Source of the DNA: Siccirubricoccus deserti
GTDB lineage: Bacteria; Pseudomonadota; Alphaproteobacteria; Acetobacterales; Acetobacteraceae
NCBI RefSeq assembly: GCF_014283215.1
Contig: NZ_JACOMF010000036.1
Location: 1 to 53,037 of the forward strand
DNA: 53,037 nucleotides
Direction of reading: 5' to 3'
The stretch's first letter is position 1. Every line of letters begins with the position of its first letter. The notes beneath the pieces were generated by a model, which was not told the origin of the DNA, searched no databases, and worked only from the letters and a program-made list of their open reading frames with translations. The translations under genes and the position numbers were made by a program. Shown here piece after piece: positions 1 through 8,013 of the stretch.

Positions 1-1094
1 GCGATGCGGTCGGCGGCGTGACCCAGCAGGTCACCCTGGCCTCGGGCGAGTTCAACGGCACGCTCGATGCCGGCTTCTACCGGCCGGCCTCGCTCGGCGA
101 CTATGTCTTCGAGGACCGCAACGCCAATGGCATCCAGGACAGCGGCGAGGCCGGGATCGCCGGCGTCACCGTCGAGCTGCTGGATGCCACCGGCGCCGTG
201 GTGGCGACCACCACCACCGGATCAGCCGGCGCGTACATGTTCTCCAGCCTGGTTCCTGGCGAATACAGTGTCCACTTCGTGACGCCCTTCGGCTATGTGC
301 CAACCGTGGCCAACCAGGGCAGCGACGACGCCAAGGACAGCGACGCCAACAGCGACGGGTATACCCAGCAGATCACACTGCTCTCAGGCCAGCACAACAG
401 CACGGTAGACGCCGGCCTCTACCTCGGGATCAGCAGCCCCGGCGTACGGACGCCGGGCTTCTGGAAGCAGAATGGCTGGCAGGATTTCTGGGACGGGGAT
501 GCCAGCGCGCCAAAGCAGGCGGGAAAGGCAGGCTTTGCCAATGGCGACATCCTCTACCAAACATACGGCTCCGCCGGCGTGGTCGATCCGGTGGGCGGTG
601 CCAGGAAGCTCGGTATCCTGATCGGCGACTTCAACAAGAACGGCAAGACCGACGCCGGCGAGGTGACGATCTTCTACACCCAGAGCGAAGCCCTCACGGC
701 GCTGAACGCGGCGGATTCGGCCGCGGATGCGCGCTTCATCCTGGACCGGGCGCTGGTGGCGACCTGGCTGAACTACCTGGCCGGCAATCCGCTCACCGAT
801 CCTGCCAACAACCCCGCCATCTTCGACGCGAAGGATGCGGTGACCCAGGGCATCACCTGGCTGCAGCGCCACTCCGCTGATGAGAATGGCGACGGAATGG
901 GCGATGGCAGCCTGTCCCTGAGCGCGTCCAGCTGGAAAGTCGCCGCCAGCTCCGCCGCCTGGAACTCCACGGCGAACGGCATCACCGGCGGCGAGACGAT
1001 CAAGAACTGGCTGGACGAGTACAACAACGACGGCACTCTGACCTACAATGGCGTCAAGACGGTCATTGCGGTGGACGACAGCGTCTGGGGATAG
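1..1094 (+). CDS. SdrD/Cna-B-type repeat surface protein, C-terminal part (5' end outside window)
   Basis: The reading frame is already open at base 3, so the true start lies upstream. The visible part ends one repeat (tail T-Q-Q-V-T-L, then D-A-G-F-Y) and then carries a complete SdrD B-like domain from about base 90 to 425 with the signature L-G-D-Y-V-F-E-D-R-N-A-N-G-I-Q-D and the closing D-A-G-L-Y. Such domains are Cna-B-type beta sandwiches that act as stalks in secreted or cell-surface proteins. The last 220 residues begin T-P-G-F-W-K-Q-N-G-W and are a separate globular region; they include a calcium-loop-like D-F-N-K-N-G-K-T-D-A-G-E. No sortase signal or membrane anchor is visible. A 6-bp GC hairpin (1094-1108) begins at the stop codon. 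Function beyond a surface or secreted protein cannot be stated. Confidence 0.8.
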   Translation, partial: DAVGGVTQQVTLASGEFNGTLDAGFYRPASLGDYVFEDRNANGIQDSGEAGIAGVTVELLDATGAVVATTTTGSAGAYMFSSLVPGEYSVHFVTPFGYVPTVANQGSDDAKDSDANSDGYTQQITLLSGQHNSTVDAGLYLGISSPGVRTPGFWKQNGWQDFWDGDASAPKQAGKAGFANGDILYQTYGSAGVVDPVGGARKLGILIGDFNKNGKTDAGEVTIFYTQSEALTALNAADSAADARFILDRALVATWLNYLAGNPLTDPANNPAIFDAKDAVTQGITWLQRHSADENGDGMGDGSLSLSASSWKVAASSAAWNSTANGITGGETIKNWLDEYNNDGTLTYNGVKTVIAVDDSVWG

Positions 1095-1145
1095 CCCGCG
1101 CGGCGGGCGCCCCTGGAATTCCCTACAAAACCGCTGCGCAGCTTT

Positions 1146-1173
1146 TTGGGAGGGGACCAATGGTCCCTCCCAA
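1146..1173. repeat. Inverted repeat / strong hairpin between convergent genes
   Basis: TTGGGAGGGGACC is followed by AAT and then GGTCCCTCCCAA. The arms pair over 12 bp with a single bulged G. On the plus strand five T residues precede rather than follow the stem, so this is not a standard Rho-independent terminator in either direction. It may stabilise or process transcript 3' ends. Confidence 0.6.
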
Positions 1174-1262
1174 TCCGCGCTTCGACACGCCTTCCGCAGC
1201 AACGCCGCGGAAGGACATTGGCGAGCACCCGGTTCGATAGGCGTTCTTACTCAGGCCGGGGT

Positions 1263-1286
1263 CTGGGGGGGACGCTCGCCCCCCAG
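1263..1286. repeat. G/C-run hairpin, copy 1 of a dispersed element
   Basis: The arms CTGGGGGG (1263-1270) and CCCCCCAG (1279-1286) enclose a loop containing ACGCTCG. A close relative occurs at 51874-51899, and both are preceded by AGGCCGGGG and share GGGGGGACGCTCG. Recurrence with the same loop marks this as a repeated intergenic element rather than chance GC richness. Confidence 0.55.
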
Positions 1287-1327
1287 CAGGGGTTCAGGCA
1301 CAGTGTCCCCGGACCTGCCGCTGGCCT

Positions 1328-2728
1328 CTATTCCCCAGCGAGCCGCGCGGCCATGATCGGCGCCGCCAGCCGCATCATGCCGTTCACATCGGCCATGCGC
1401 TCCAGCCCGAGCACCGCATCCGCGAGCTGCGCCGCCCGCTCCGCCCCGAGCACGGCATCGACCAGCCCGTGGAACTTCGCGCGCAGCTCGGGCTCGGTCA
1501 GGAAATTCTCGGGCTCGCCCTTGGCGACGGTGATCTTGCGGACGAACTCCTGGCCGCGCGCCCGGATCGTCAGCTTGCCCGCCATATGGGTCGGGAACAG
1601 CGCCTGGATCTCCGGGTCCTCGACGCAGTTCACCTTCGGCAGCAGGCTGCGCACCGTGCTGTCGGACAGCAGCGCGTAGCTGTCCCAGCCCATGTGGCCG
1701 GTCGCCAGGCCGCAGGAGACGACGAAGGGCCCGCTGAACTGGCCATCCACCACATTCTGCGGATTCTGCTTGTAGGCCAGCGGCGCGCCGACCAGCAGCA
1801 TGCCCTTGTTCGGCAGGCCCATGGTCACCGCCTCGATCTCCTCCGGCTTCAGGCCAAGCTCGGCGCGCAGCGCGATGGCGGCGTCGATGCAGGCGTGACC
1901 GTAGCGGCAGGAGGGATAGGGCTTCACCGCTGTGTTCATCAGCTCGAACTGGGTGCCGAGCCCCTGCAGCGCCCGCTCCGGCGTCGGGTTCGGCGCATAG
2001 GCGCGGAGGAAGCCGGCCTTGCCCTCGAAAGCCTCGGCGGCGCCGCGGAAGCCCTCGCGCGCCAGGGTCGCGGCGGCGAGGCCGTTCATGGCGCTCCAGC
2101 CCACCTGGAAGCGCTTGGTCCAGGCGCCATTGGCAAGGAATTGCAGGCTGCCGGCGGCCTGCGACAGGGCGATGCCGAAGGCATCCTGCATCGCCTTGGC
2201 ATCCAGCCCGAACACCCGCCCGGCGGCGGCGGCGGCGCCGAAGGCGCCGCAGGTCGCGGTCGGATGGTAGCCGCGGTCGTAGTGGTCGCCGCCGGGCAGG
2301 GCGAGCGCCAGGCGGCAGGTCACCTCATAGCCGGCAACGATTGCCGAGAGCACGGTGCGGCCATCGGCGCCGACCATCTCCGCCGCCGCCAGCGTCGCCG
2401 GGATCACCGGCGCGCCGGGGTGCAGGGTGCCGGCGGCGTGGGTGTCGTCGAAATCGAGGCTGTGGGCCAGGGCGCCGTTCAGCATCGCGGCCCCGGCCGG
2501 AGTGTAGCGGGCGCTGTCGCCGAGCACGGCGGAGCCGCCGGCGGCCAGCCCCAGGGCGCGGGCCATGGCCAGCAGGGCAGGGGTGCTCTCGGCGTCGTGC
2601 CGGCCACGGACGATGTTGCCAACCAGATCCAGCAGCAGGAACCGGGTGCGCTCCCGCACATCGCCGGGCAGGGTGGCGAAGTCCAGGCTTGCGCAGTAGG
2701 TGGCGATGGTTTCGGTAACGGCGGCCAT
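1328..2728 (-). CDS. MmgE/PrpD family protein (2-methylcitrate dehydratase-like)
   Basis: The protein is 466 residues, the normal length for the MmgE/PrpD family, whose best known members are 2-methylcitrate dehydratase (PrpD) and cis-aconitate decarboxylase. The helical N-terminal domain contains the family signature S-L-D-F-D-D-T-H near residue 90 and a conserved H-P-G-A-P motif soon after. The C-terminal lid domain includes K-P-Y-P-S-C-R-Y-G-H. No signal peptide is visible, so it is cytoplasmic. A strong GGAGGA lies 5 nt before the ATG. No prpB or prpC lies nearby, so a propionate role is unproven; many paralogues in this family act on unknown dicarboxylates. A second family member is at 46120-47514. 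Confidence 0.88.
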   Translation of the reverse strand: MAAVTETIATYCASLDFATLPGDVRERTRFLLLDLVGNIVRGRHDAESTPALLAMARALGLAAGGSAVLGDSARYTPAGAAMLNGALAHSLDFDDTHAAGTLHPGAPVIPATLAAAEMVGADGRTVLSAIVAGYEVTCRLALALPGGDHYDRGYHPTATCGAFGAAAAAGRVFGLDAKAMQDAFGIALSQAAGSLQFLANGAWTKRFQVGWSAMNGLAAATLAREGFRGAAEAFEGKAGFLRAYAPNPTPERALQGLGTQFELMNTAVKPYPSCRYGHACIDAAIALRAELGLKPEEIEAVTMGLPNKGMLLVGAPLAYKQNPQNVVDGQFSGPFVVSCGLATGHMGWDSYALLSDSTVRSLLPKVNCVEDPEIQALFPTHMAGKLTIRARGQEFVRKITVAKGEPENFLTEPELRAKFHGLVDAVLGAERAAQLADAVLGLERMADVNGMMRLAAPIMAARLAGE

Positions 2729-2923
2729 GGGGTTCCTCCGGGCTTCCGGCCGATCCTAGCCACCGCGCGGGGGCGGGCCAAGCCACCAGGCCCGTCCGGG
2801 CCTTGGCGCGGTCTCCGGAGGGCTTGGTCAAGGAGCCGGACATACTCCTGGCGCAGAAGCTGGCGGATGATCCCCCGACTCTCCGCGTTGCGGCGGCGCC
2901 GCAGCCATGGCACCTGTGCACCG

Positions 2924-3895
2924 ATGCACCCCAGGCGTTCCTTTCTCGCCGGAGTCGCCGCCCTGTCGGCGACCACCGATGCCTTCGCCCAGGGCGATGG
3001 CGGCTTCAACGCATTCCTCGACGGCGTGCGCGCCGATGCCCGGCGTGCCGGCATCTCCACCGCGGCCGTCAACCGGGCCTTCGCCGGGCTGCGGCCCAAT
3101 GCCCGGGTCATCGAGCTCGACCGGCGCCAGGCCGAGGGCGGACTGACCTGGGAGGATTACCGCGACCGGATCATGGTCTCGCCCACCCGTGTCGCCAATG
3201 CGCAGCGGAACTACCTGGAGAACGCCACCCTGCTGCGCGCCATCGAGACGCGCTACCGGGTTTCGCCGCGGGTGGTGGTGGCGATCTGGGGTGTCGAGAC
3301 GAATTTCGGCGGCAACACCGGCGGCTTCGGCATCATCGAGGCGCTGGCGACCCTGGCCTGGGAGGGCCGCCGCGCCAGCTATTTCCGCGCCGAGCTGCTG
3401 GCCGCGCTCCGGGTGCTGGACGGCGGCCATATCTCGCCCGAGCGGATGCGCGGCTCCTGGGCCGGGGCAATGGGCCAGCCGCAATTCATGCCCTCGAACT
3501 TCGAGCGGCTGGCGGTGGATTTCGACGGAGACGGGCGGCGCGATATCTGGGACAGCCGGGCCGATGCGCTGGCCTCCATCGCGCATTACTTCCAGCGCAG
3601 CGGCTGGCGCGAGGGCGAGCCCTGGGGGCGGGAGATCCGGCCGCCGCCGGGCTTCGACCGCGACCGCGTCGACACCGACAGCAAGCGCAGCCTGCGTGAC
3701 TTCGCCCGGCTCGGCTTCCGTGCCGCCGATGGCGGTGCGCTGCCGGCCAGCGATCTCGAGGGACAACTGGTGTTGCCGAGCCGCGGTGCCGGCCAGATCT
3801 TCCTCGGTCACCACAATCTGCGGGTCATCCGCCGCTATAACTCGCCGGTCAATTACGGGCTTGCGGTGGGGCTGCTCTCGGACCGGGTGGCTTGA
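2924..3895 (+). CDS. Lytic murein transglycosylase, MltB/SLT_2 family
   Basis: The 323-residue protein starts with a twin-arginine-like signal (P-R-R-S-F-L-A-G-V) that ends near A-F-A-Q, so it is exported. The SLT_2 domain follows: the catalytic glutamate lies in W-G-V-E-T-N-F-G (about residue 126), with G-A-M-G-Q-P-Q-F-M-P-S downstream, both standard for membrane-bound lytic transglycosylase B. These enzymes cleave the MurNAc-GlcNAc bond to give 1,6-anhydro ends during wall remodelling. No C-terminal peptidoglycan-binding domain is present. I chose the ATG at 2924 because it begins the signal peptide; the frame is open far upstream but that part is antisense to the preceding gene. The stop overlaps the start of the RlpA-like gene, so the two are coupled. 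Confidence 0.9.
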   Translation: MHPRRSFLAGVAALSATTDAFAQGDGGFNAFLDGVRADARRAGISTAAVNRAFAGLRPNARVIELDRRQAEGGLTWEDYRDRIMVSPTRVANAQRNYLENATLLRAIETRYRVSPRVVVAIWGVETNFGGNTGGFGIIEALATLAWEGRRASYFRAELLAALRVLDGGHISPERMRGSWAGAMGQPQFMPSNFERLAVDFDGDGRRDIWDSRADALASIAHYFQRSGWREGEPWGREIRPPPGFDRDRVDTDSKRSLRDFARLGFRAADGGALPASDLEGQLVLPSRGAGQIFLGHHNLRVIRRYNSPVNYGLAVGLLSDRVA

Positions 3896-4851
3896 CTGCT
3901 CTGGGTGCGGGAAGCACCGCACGGCAGGACAGGCTGAAGCGCCCGGTTCGGTTTCGCCTCGGGCTAGCGGTGGCGCTGGGCCTGACGGTACCGGCCGGCT
4001 GCAACCGCCAGCCGCTGCCGGTGCCCCAGGCCCGCTACGTGGTCGGGGAGCCCTATTCGCTCGGCAATCTCTGGTCCTACCCGCGCGAGGATTTCGCCCT
4101 GGTCGAGACCGGCCTCGCCAGCACCCTGCCGGACCGCCGCGCCGGGCGGCGCACCACCAATGGCGAGGTCTTCGACCCGGGCCGGCTGGTCGGTGCGCAT
4201 CGCACGCTGCAGCTTCCCGTCATTCTGCGGGTACGGAACCTCGACACCGGGCACGAGATCCGGCTGCGGGTGAACGACCGCGGGCCGGTGCAGCCGGGCC
4301 GGATCCTCGGCCTTTCCGAACGCGCCGCGACGCTGCTGGGCGGGACACCGGGCGACGCCATCCCGGTACGCATCGAGGTGGATGAGGCGCCGAGCCGGGC
4401 GCTTGCCCGCGGCCTGCCGAACCAGGAGACCGCCACCCTGGCGATCGCCGCCGCGCCGCGCGGCGCGGTGCAGGCGGAGGCTTTGGCGCCGCCGCCCGGC
4501 GCCCGCGTCGCTGCTCGCGGCCCGGCGCCGGCGCCACGCGCCGAAGGCCGGCCGGCGGTGGAGGTGGCCATGCCCTTGCCGCCCGACCCACTGCCGGAGG
4601 AGGTCATCCATGGCCATGCCCAGCCCGGCCGGCTGTTCATTGAAACCGGCGTCTTCTTCCGCCACGACCAGGCGCAGCGCCAGGCGGCCCGCATAGCCGG
4701 GGCCGGGGCCCGGGTCGAGGCGGTCGGCAGCGGGCGGCAGGCACAGTTCCGGGTCCGCCTCGGTCCCTTTGCAGATGCTGCGGCGGCCGATCGCACCCTG
4801 GCGCTGGTGCATCGCGCCGGGGTGGCGGATCCACGAATTCTCATCGACTAG
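3892..4851 (+). CDS. rlpA: RlpA-like lipoprotein with DPBB and C-terminal SPOR domains
   Basis: The likely start is TTG at 3892, overlapping the TGA of the transglycosylase (TTGA). Residues 1-37 form a signal with a lipobox ending A-G-C, so the protein is probably an outer-membrane lipoprotein. A double-psi beta-barrel follows (about residues 75-165: G-E-V-F-D, G-A-H-R-T-L, R-V-N-D-R-G-P), then a proline/alanine-rich linker, then a SPOR domain (about 240-319) that binds denuded septal glycan. RlpA proteins are septal lytic transglycosylases or wall-organising factors. Oddity: the segment normally reading I-D-L-S near the end of the barrel reads L-G-L-S, removing a conserved acidic residue, so enzymatic activity is uncertain. 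It lies between two wall hydrolases, which fits the role. Confidence 0.85.
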   Translation: MTALGAGSTARQDRLKRPVRFRLGLAVALGLTVPAGCNRQPLPVPQARYVVGEPYSLGNLWSYPREDFALVETGLASTLPDRRAGRRTTNGEVFDPGRLVGAHRTLQLPVILRVRNLDTGHEIRLRVNDRGPVQPGRILGLSERAATLLGGTPGDAIPVRIEVDEAPSRALARGLPNQETATLAIAAAPRGAVQAEALAPPPGARVAARGPAPAPRAEGRPAVEVAMPLPPDPLPEEVIHGHAQPGRLFIETGVFFRHDQAQRQAARIAGAGARVEAVGSGRQAQFRVRLGPFADAAAADRTLALVHRAGVADPRILID

Positions 4852-4962
4852 CCGGCCCATCCTCACCTCATGCTTGAGCCGTACCGGCAACAGCGCGTAT
4901 CCGATGCCGCAACGCCCGCAGGAGCCCGCCCACCATGCCCCGCAGCCCAGCCCCCGAGACGG

Positions 4963-4988
4963 CCGGTCTGATACAAGCAGACCGGTCT
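4963..4988. promoter_or_regulatory. Candidate operator: nested AGACCGGTCT palindrome
   Basis: AGACCGGTCT at 4979-4988 is a perfect 10-bp palindrome. Its left part also pairs with CCGGTCTG at 4963-4970 across a 7-nt spacer, and a third half-site (GACTGGTCC) follows around 4993. Symmetric sites of this style are typical of TetR-type repressors, but no regulator gene is adjacent, so the binding protein is unknown. Confidence 0.35.
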
Positions 4989-5017
4989 ACTGACTGGTCC
5001 GAGGCCGCGACGGGAGT

Positions 5018-5045
5018 CCATGAACGTTGCGACGCAACATCCATG
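5018..5045. repeat. Imperfect inverted repeat upstream of the carboxypeptidase gene
   Basis: CCATGAACGTTGC faces GCAACATCCATGG across GAC; 11 of 13 positions pair. It lies about 85 bp before the start codon and could be an operator or a leader hairpin. Confidence 0.4.
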
Positions 5046-5129
5046 GGCTCCCGGCATGCGGTCCGCGGCCAGTGCCGCGACGCTGAGCAAGCCAGAGGTT
5101 CGTGCCCGGCGTCCAAGGGGGGGGTGAAC

Positions 5130-6362
5130 ATGTCAATGTTCGGGGCCGCTGATGGGCTCCCGCGCCGCAGCCTCGTCGTACCTGCGGCGGCGGCCCTCAC
5201 ATCCGCCGTGCTGCCCCTGTCCGCCCTGGCACAGCCGCGCCGGGCAGGGACGCCGCGCCCGGCCCCGCCGCCCTCCTCGCCGGCGACGACGCCGCTCGGG
5301 CCGCTCGACACCCAGGCGCGCCAGGCGCTGATCATCGACTTCGACACTGACGCGGTGCTCCTCGACAAGAACGCGGATGAGCGGATGCCGCCCTCCTCCA
5401 TGTCGAAGCTGATGACCATGTACATGGTCTTCGACATGCTGAAGCAGGGCAGGCTGAAGCTCGACCAGGAACTGCCGGTCAGCGAGCGCGCCTGGCGCAT
5501 GGGCGGCAGCAAGATGTTCGTCCAGGTCGGCACCACCGTGCCGGTGGCAGCGCTGATGCGTGGCGTCATCGTGCAGTCTGGCAACGACGCCTGCGTGGTC
5601 TTCGCCGAGGCGATCAGCGGCAGCGAGCAGCAATTTGCCGAGGCGATGAACGACAAGGCCCGCGAACTCGGCCTGACCAGCAGCAATTTCCGCAACAGCA
5701 CCGGCTGGCCGGATCCCGAGCACCGGACGACCTGCCGTGATCTGGCACGGCTGGCCAAGCGCATCATCCTCGACTTCCCAGAATACTACCCGGTCTACAA
5801 CGAGCGCAGCTTCCGCTGGAACGACATCAGCCAGGACAACCGCAATCCGGCCCTGTCCCGCGTCGCGGGCGCCGACGGCCTCAAGACCGGCCATACCGAG
5901 GAGGCCGGCTACGGCCTGACCGCCAGCGCGAAACGCGGCGAGCGGCGGCTGATCCTGGTGTTCAACGGCCTCAACAGCATGCGGGCGCGGGCGGAGGAGA
6001 GCGAGCGGCTGCTGGAATGGGGCTTCCGCGAATTCGAGAATGTGGTGCTGTTCCGCGCCGCCGATGTGATCGAGGAAGTGCCGGTGCACCTGGGTGACCG
6101 CCGCAGCGTGCCGCTGGTGGGCGGCCGCGACGTGGTGGTCACCCTGCCGAAGCAGTGGCGCCGGAGCCTGCAGGCGCGGCTGCGCTACGACGCGCCGGTG
6201 GCGGCGCCGGTGCTGAAGGGGACGGAACTCGGCCGGCTGGAGGTTTCCGGCCAGGGCGTTCCGCCGATGTCGCTGCCGTTGATGGCGGGCGCCGACGTCG
6301 AGCGGCTTGGCCTCATCTCCCGCATCCCGGCGGTGATCGGCCGCTGGGTCTCCGGCGGCTGA
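5130..6362 (+). CDS. D-alanyl-D-alanine carboxypeptidase (PBP5/6 family, peptidase S11)
   Basis: The 410-residue protein has a signal peptide (residues 1-35, cleavage near A-L-A-Q) and a proline-rich spacer. The S11 serine-peptidase domain shows all three penicillin-binding motifs: S90-M-S-K93, S150-G-N152 and K252-T-G254. It removes the terminal D-Ala from peptidoglycan pentapeptides in the periplasm. A C-terminal beta-rich domain (about 305-390) follows, as in PBP5 relatives, and the end may form a membrane-associating helix. I chose the ATG at 5130 because a G-rich Shine-Dalgarno precedes it and the signal peptide begins there. It starts the run dacC-like, tmk, holB, metG, tatD, MBL hydrolase; the gap to tmk is only 5 nt. 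Confidence 0.92.
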   Translation: MSMFGAADGLPRRSLVVPAAAALTSAVLPLSALAQPRRAGTPRPAPPPSSPATTPLGPLDTQARQALIIDFDTDAVLLDKNADERMPPSSMSKLMTMYMVFDMLKQGRLKLDQELPVSERAWRMGGSKMFVQVGTTVPVAALMRGVIVQSGNDACVVFAEAISGSEQQFAEAMNDKARELGLTSSNFRNSTGWPDPEHRTTCRDLARLAKRIILDFPEYYPVYNERSFRWNDISQDNRNPALSRVAGADGLKTGHTEEAGYGLTASAKRGERRLILVFNGLNSMRARAEESERLLEWGFREFENVVLFRAADVIEEVPVHLGDRRSVPLVGGRDVVVTLPKQWRRSLQARLRYDAPVAAPVLKGTELGRLEVSGQGVPPMSLPLMAGADVERLGLISRIPAVIGRWVSGG

Positions 6363-6367
6363 AGCAG

Positions 6368-6988
6368 GTGGGGCGCGGCCGCTTCATCACGCTGGAAGGC
6401 GGGGAGGGGGCGGGAAAATCCACCCAGGCCCGGACCCTGGCCGGCGCCCTCGCCGACGCCGGCCTGCCGGTGCTGCTGACGCGGGAGCCGGGCGGCGCGC
6501 CGGGGGCGGAGGCGGTGCGTGACCTGCTGCTCGGCCGTGGCTGGGACGGCATCGCCGAATGCCTGCTGCATTTCGCCGCGCGGCGGGAGCATGCGGCGCG
6601 GATGATCGAGCCGGCGCTGGCCGCCGGCATCTGGGTGGTCTGCGACCGCTTCGCCGATTCCACCCTGGCCTATCAGGTGCACGGCCAGGGCGTGCCGCGC
6701 GCCGCCTTCGATGCCATCGCCGGCGCGGCGCTGCAGGGGCTGCGGCCGGACCTCACCCTGGTGCTGGACGTGCCGCCGGGCCTCGGCATGGCGCGGGTAC
6801 AGGCGCGGGGCGAGGTCAACCGTTACGATCGGCTCGACGCCGGTTTTCATGAGCGTGTGCGGGACGGCTTCGCCGCCGTTCTCGCCGCCGAGCCGGGGCG
6901 GTGCCTGCGCATCGACGCCAGCGCCACGGCACCGGAGGTGGCGGCGGCGATCCTGGGCGCGGTTACCGCCCGCCTGCTGCCGGCATGA
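6368..6988 (+). CDS. tmk: Thymidylate kinase
   Basis: The 206-residue protein phosphorylates dTMP to dTDP, an essential step of dTTP synthesis in the cytoplasm. The P-loop G-G-E-G-A-G-K-S-T is at residues 11-19, the D-R-F-A-D-S-T-L-A-Y-Q motif (DRx plus dTMP-binding residues) lies near 90, and the region near R-Y-D-R-L corresponds to the lid. I chose GTG at 6368, five bases after the stop of the upstream gene, because the conserved fold begins immediately after it; no ATG is available. The stop overlaps the ATG of holB (ATGA), which indicates translational coupling. Confidence 0.95.
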   Translation: MGRGRFITLEGGEGAGKSTQARTLAGALADAGLPVLLTREPGGAPGAEAVRDLLLGRGWDGIAECLLHFAARREHAARMIEPALAAGIWVVCDRFADSTLAYQVHGQGVPRAAFDAIAGAALQGLRPDLTLVLDVPPGLGMARVQARGEVNRYDRLDAGFHERVRDGFAAVLAAEPGRCLRIDASATAPEVAAAILGAVTARLLPA

Positions 6989-8001
6989 TCCCGCCGGAGC
7001 CCCGCGCCAACCCCGATCTCGTCGGCCATGACGCGGCGGCCCGCAGCCTGGAGGAGGCGGCGCGGGCGACCCGGCTGCACCATGCCTGGCTGATCACCGG
7101 CCCGGTCGGGGTCGGCAAGGCGACCCTGGCCTATCGCTTCGCCCGCTGGCTGCTGGCCGGGCAGCCGCCCGCCATTTGTGGCCAGCCGCCGCTGGCGGTG
7201 CCGGAGAGCCACCCCGCCTTCCGCCGCATCGCCGCCGGCGCGCACGCCGACCTCTTCACCATGGCGCCCAACACCGGCGACAGGGGCAAGAAGGAGATCC
7301 TGCGCGCCGACGACGCCCGCGCCGCCGTGCGCTTCCTGGCGCATACCGCCGCCGAGGGCGGCTGGCGGGTCATCGTCGTCGAGGAGCTGGATCGGGCGGA
7401 GCGGGAGGTCGTGCCGAACATCTTGCTGAAGACGCTGGAGGAACCGCCACCACGCACCATCCAGCTCATTGTCACCAGCCAGCCTGGCGCGCTGCTGCCG
7501 ACCATCCGCAGCCGGTGCCGGCGGCTCGACCTCTATCCACTGCCCGGAGAGGCCATGGACGGGCTGCTGGCGCGCTGGCTGCCGGAGCTGCCGGCGGCGG
7601 AGCGGGCCGGGCTGTGCCGCATTGCCGACGGCAGCCCCGGCCGCGCGCTGGCCCTGGCAGAAGGCGAGGGGCTGGCCTTGCAGGCGGTGGTGGAGGAGGT
7701 GCTGCGCGGCCTGCCGCAACTCGACCCGCGCGTCGCGCTCGATATCGCCGATCGGGTCGCGGCGCGGCGCGAGACCACCGCGCTTGGCACCTTCTTCGCA
7801 TTGCTGCGGCGGGCGCTATCGGCCGGGCTGCGGGAGGCGGGGAAGGGCGGTGACCAGGCGTCCTGGCTGGCTGGCCGGTCGCTTGCTGACTGGGCCACCG
7901 TATGGGACAAGCTCGGCCTCCTCGCGGACGAGACCGAGCGGTTGAACCTCGACCGCAAGCAGGCTGTGCTGACCGGTCTGGGCCTGCTCTCCGTACGCTG
8001 A
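6985..8001 (+). CDS. holB: DNA polymerase III subunit delta'
   Basis: The 338-residue AAA+ clamp-loader subunit helps load the beta sliding clamp onto DNA. The N-terminus shows H-A-W-L-I-T-G-P-V-G-V-G-K-A-T (Walker A, around residues 30-45). The arginine-finger motif P-T-I-R-S-R-C occurs near residue 175, after the sensor-1 stretch I-V-T-S-Q-P. The family usually carries a zinc module between the ATPase motifs; here the intervening segment is short on cysteines. The gene overlaps tmk by 4 nt and is followed 12 nt later by metG, a common alphaproteobacterial order. Confidence 0.93.
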   Translation: MIPPEPRANPDLVGHDAAARSLEEAARATRLHHAWLITGPVGVGKATLAYRFARWLLAGQPPAICGQPPLAVPESHPAFRRIAAGAHADLFTMAPNTGDRGKKEILRADDARAAVRFLAHTAAEGGWRVIVVEELDRAEREVVPNILLKTLEEPPPRTIQLIVTSQPGALLPTIRSRCRRLDLYPLPGEAMDGLLARWLPELPAAERAGLCRIADGSPGRALALAEGEGLALQAVVEEVLRGLPQLDPRVALDIADRVAARRETTALGTFFALLRRALSAGLREAGKGGDQASWLAGRSLADWATVWDKLGLLADETERLNLDRKQAVLTGLGLLSVR

Positions 8002-8013
8002 AAGATAGCCGTG

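Larger units (their letters stand above)
1095..1327. other. Intergenic space between convergent genes, holding several inverted repeats
   Basis: This 233-bp gap separates the end of the plus-strand repeat protein from the end of the minus-strand MmgE/PrpD gene. It contains no credible ORF. It holds three hairpins: 1094-1108 (6 bp), 1146-1173 (12 bp with one bulged G and a 3-nt loop) and 1263-1286 (8 bp, G/C run). None is followed by a T tract on the appropriate strand, so they are not classical intrinsic terminators, although their position between convergent genes fits transcription ends. Confidence 0.6.
4852..5129. other. Regulatory-looking gap before the D,D-carboxypeptidase gene
   Basis: These 278 bp carry no convincing gene. 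They contain a nested palindrome (4963-4988) and an imperfect inverted repeat (5018-5045). A G-rich ribosome-binding stretch (AAGGGGGGGG, 5115-5124) stands before the ATG at 5130. The spacing suggests that dacC and the genes behind it have their own promoter. Confidence 0.5.

Noticed and set aside
1263-1286. Intrinsic terminator call for the G/C-run hairpins
   Set aside because: No T tract follows on either strand, so they are listed as repeats; a termination role remains only a possibility.
1469-2923. Long plus-strand open frame running into the lytic transglycosylase
   Set aside because: It is antisense to the MmgE/PrpD gene, is rich in Arg/Gly/His with no domain, and the real gene begins with a signal peptide at 2924.
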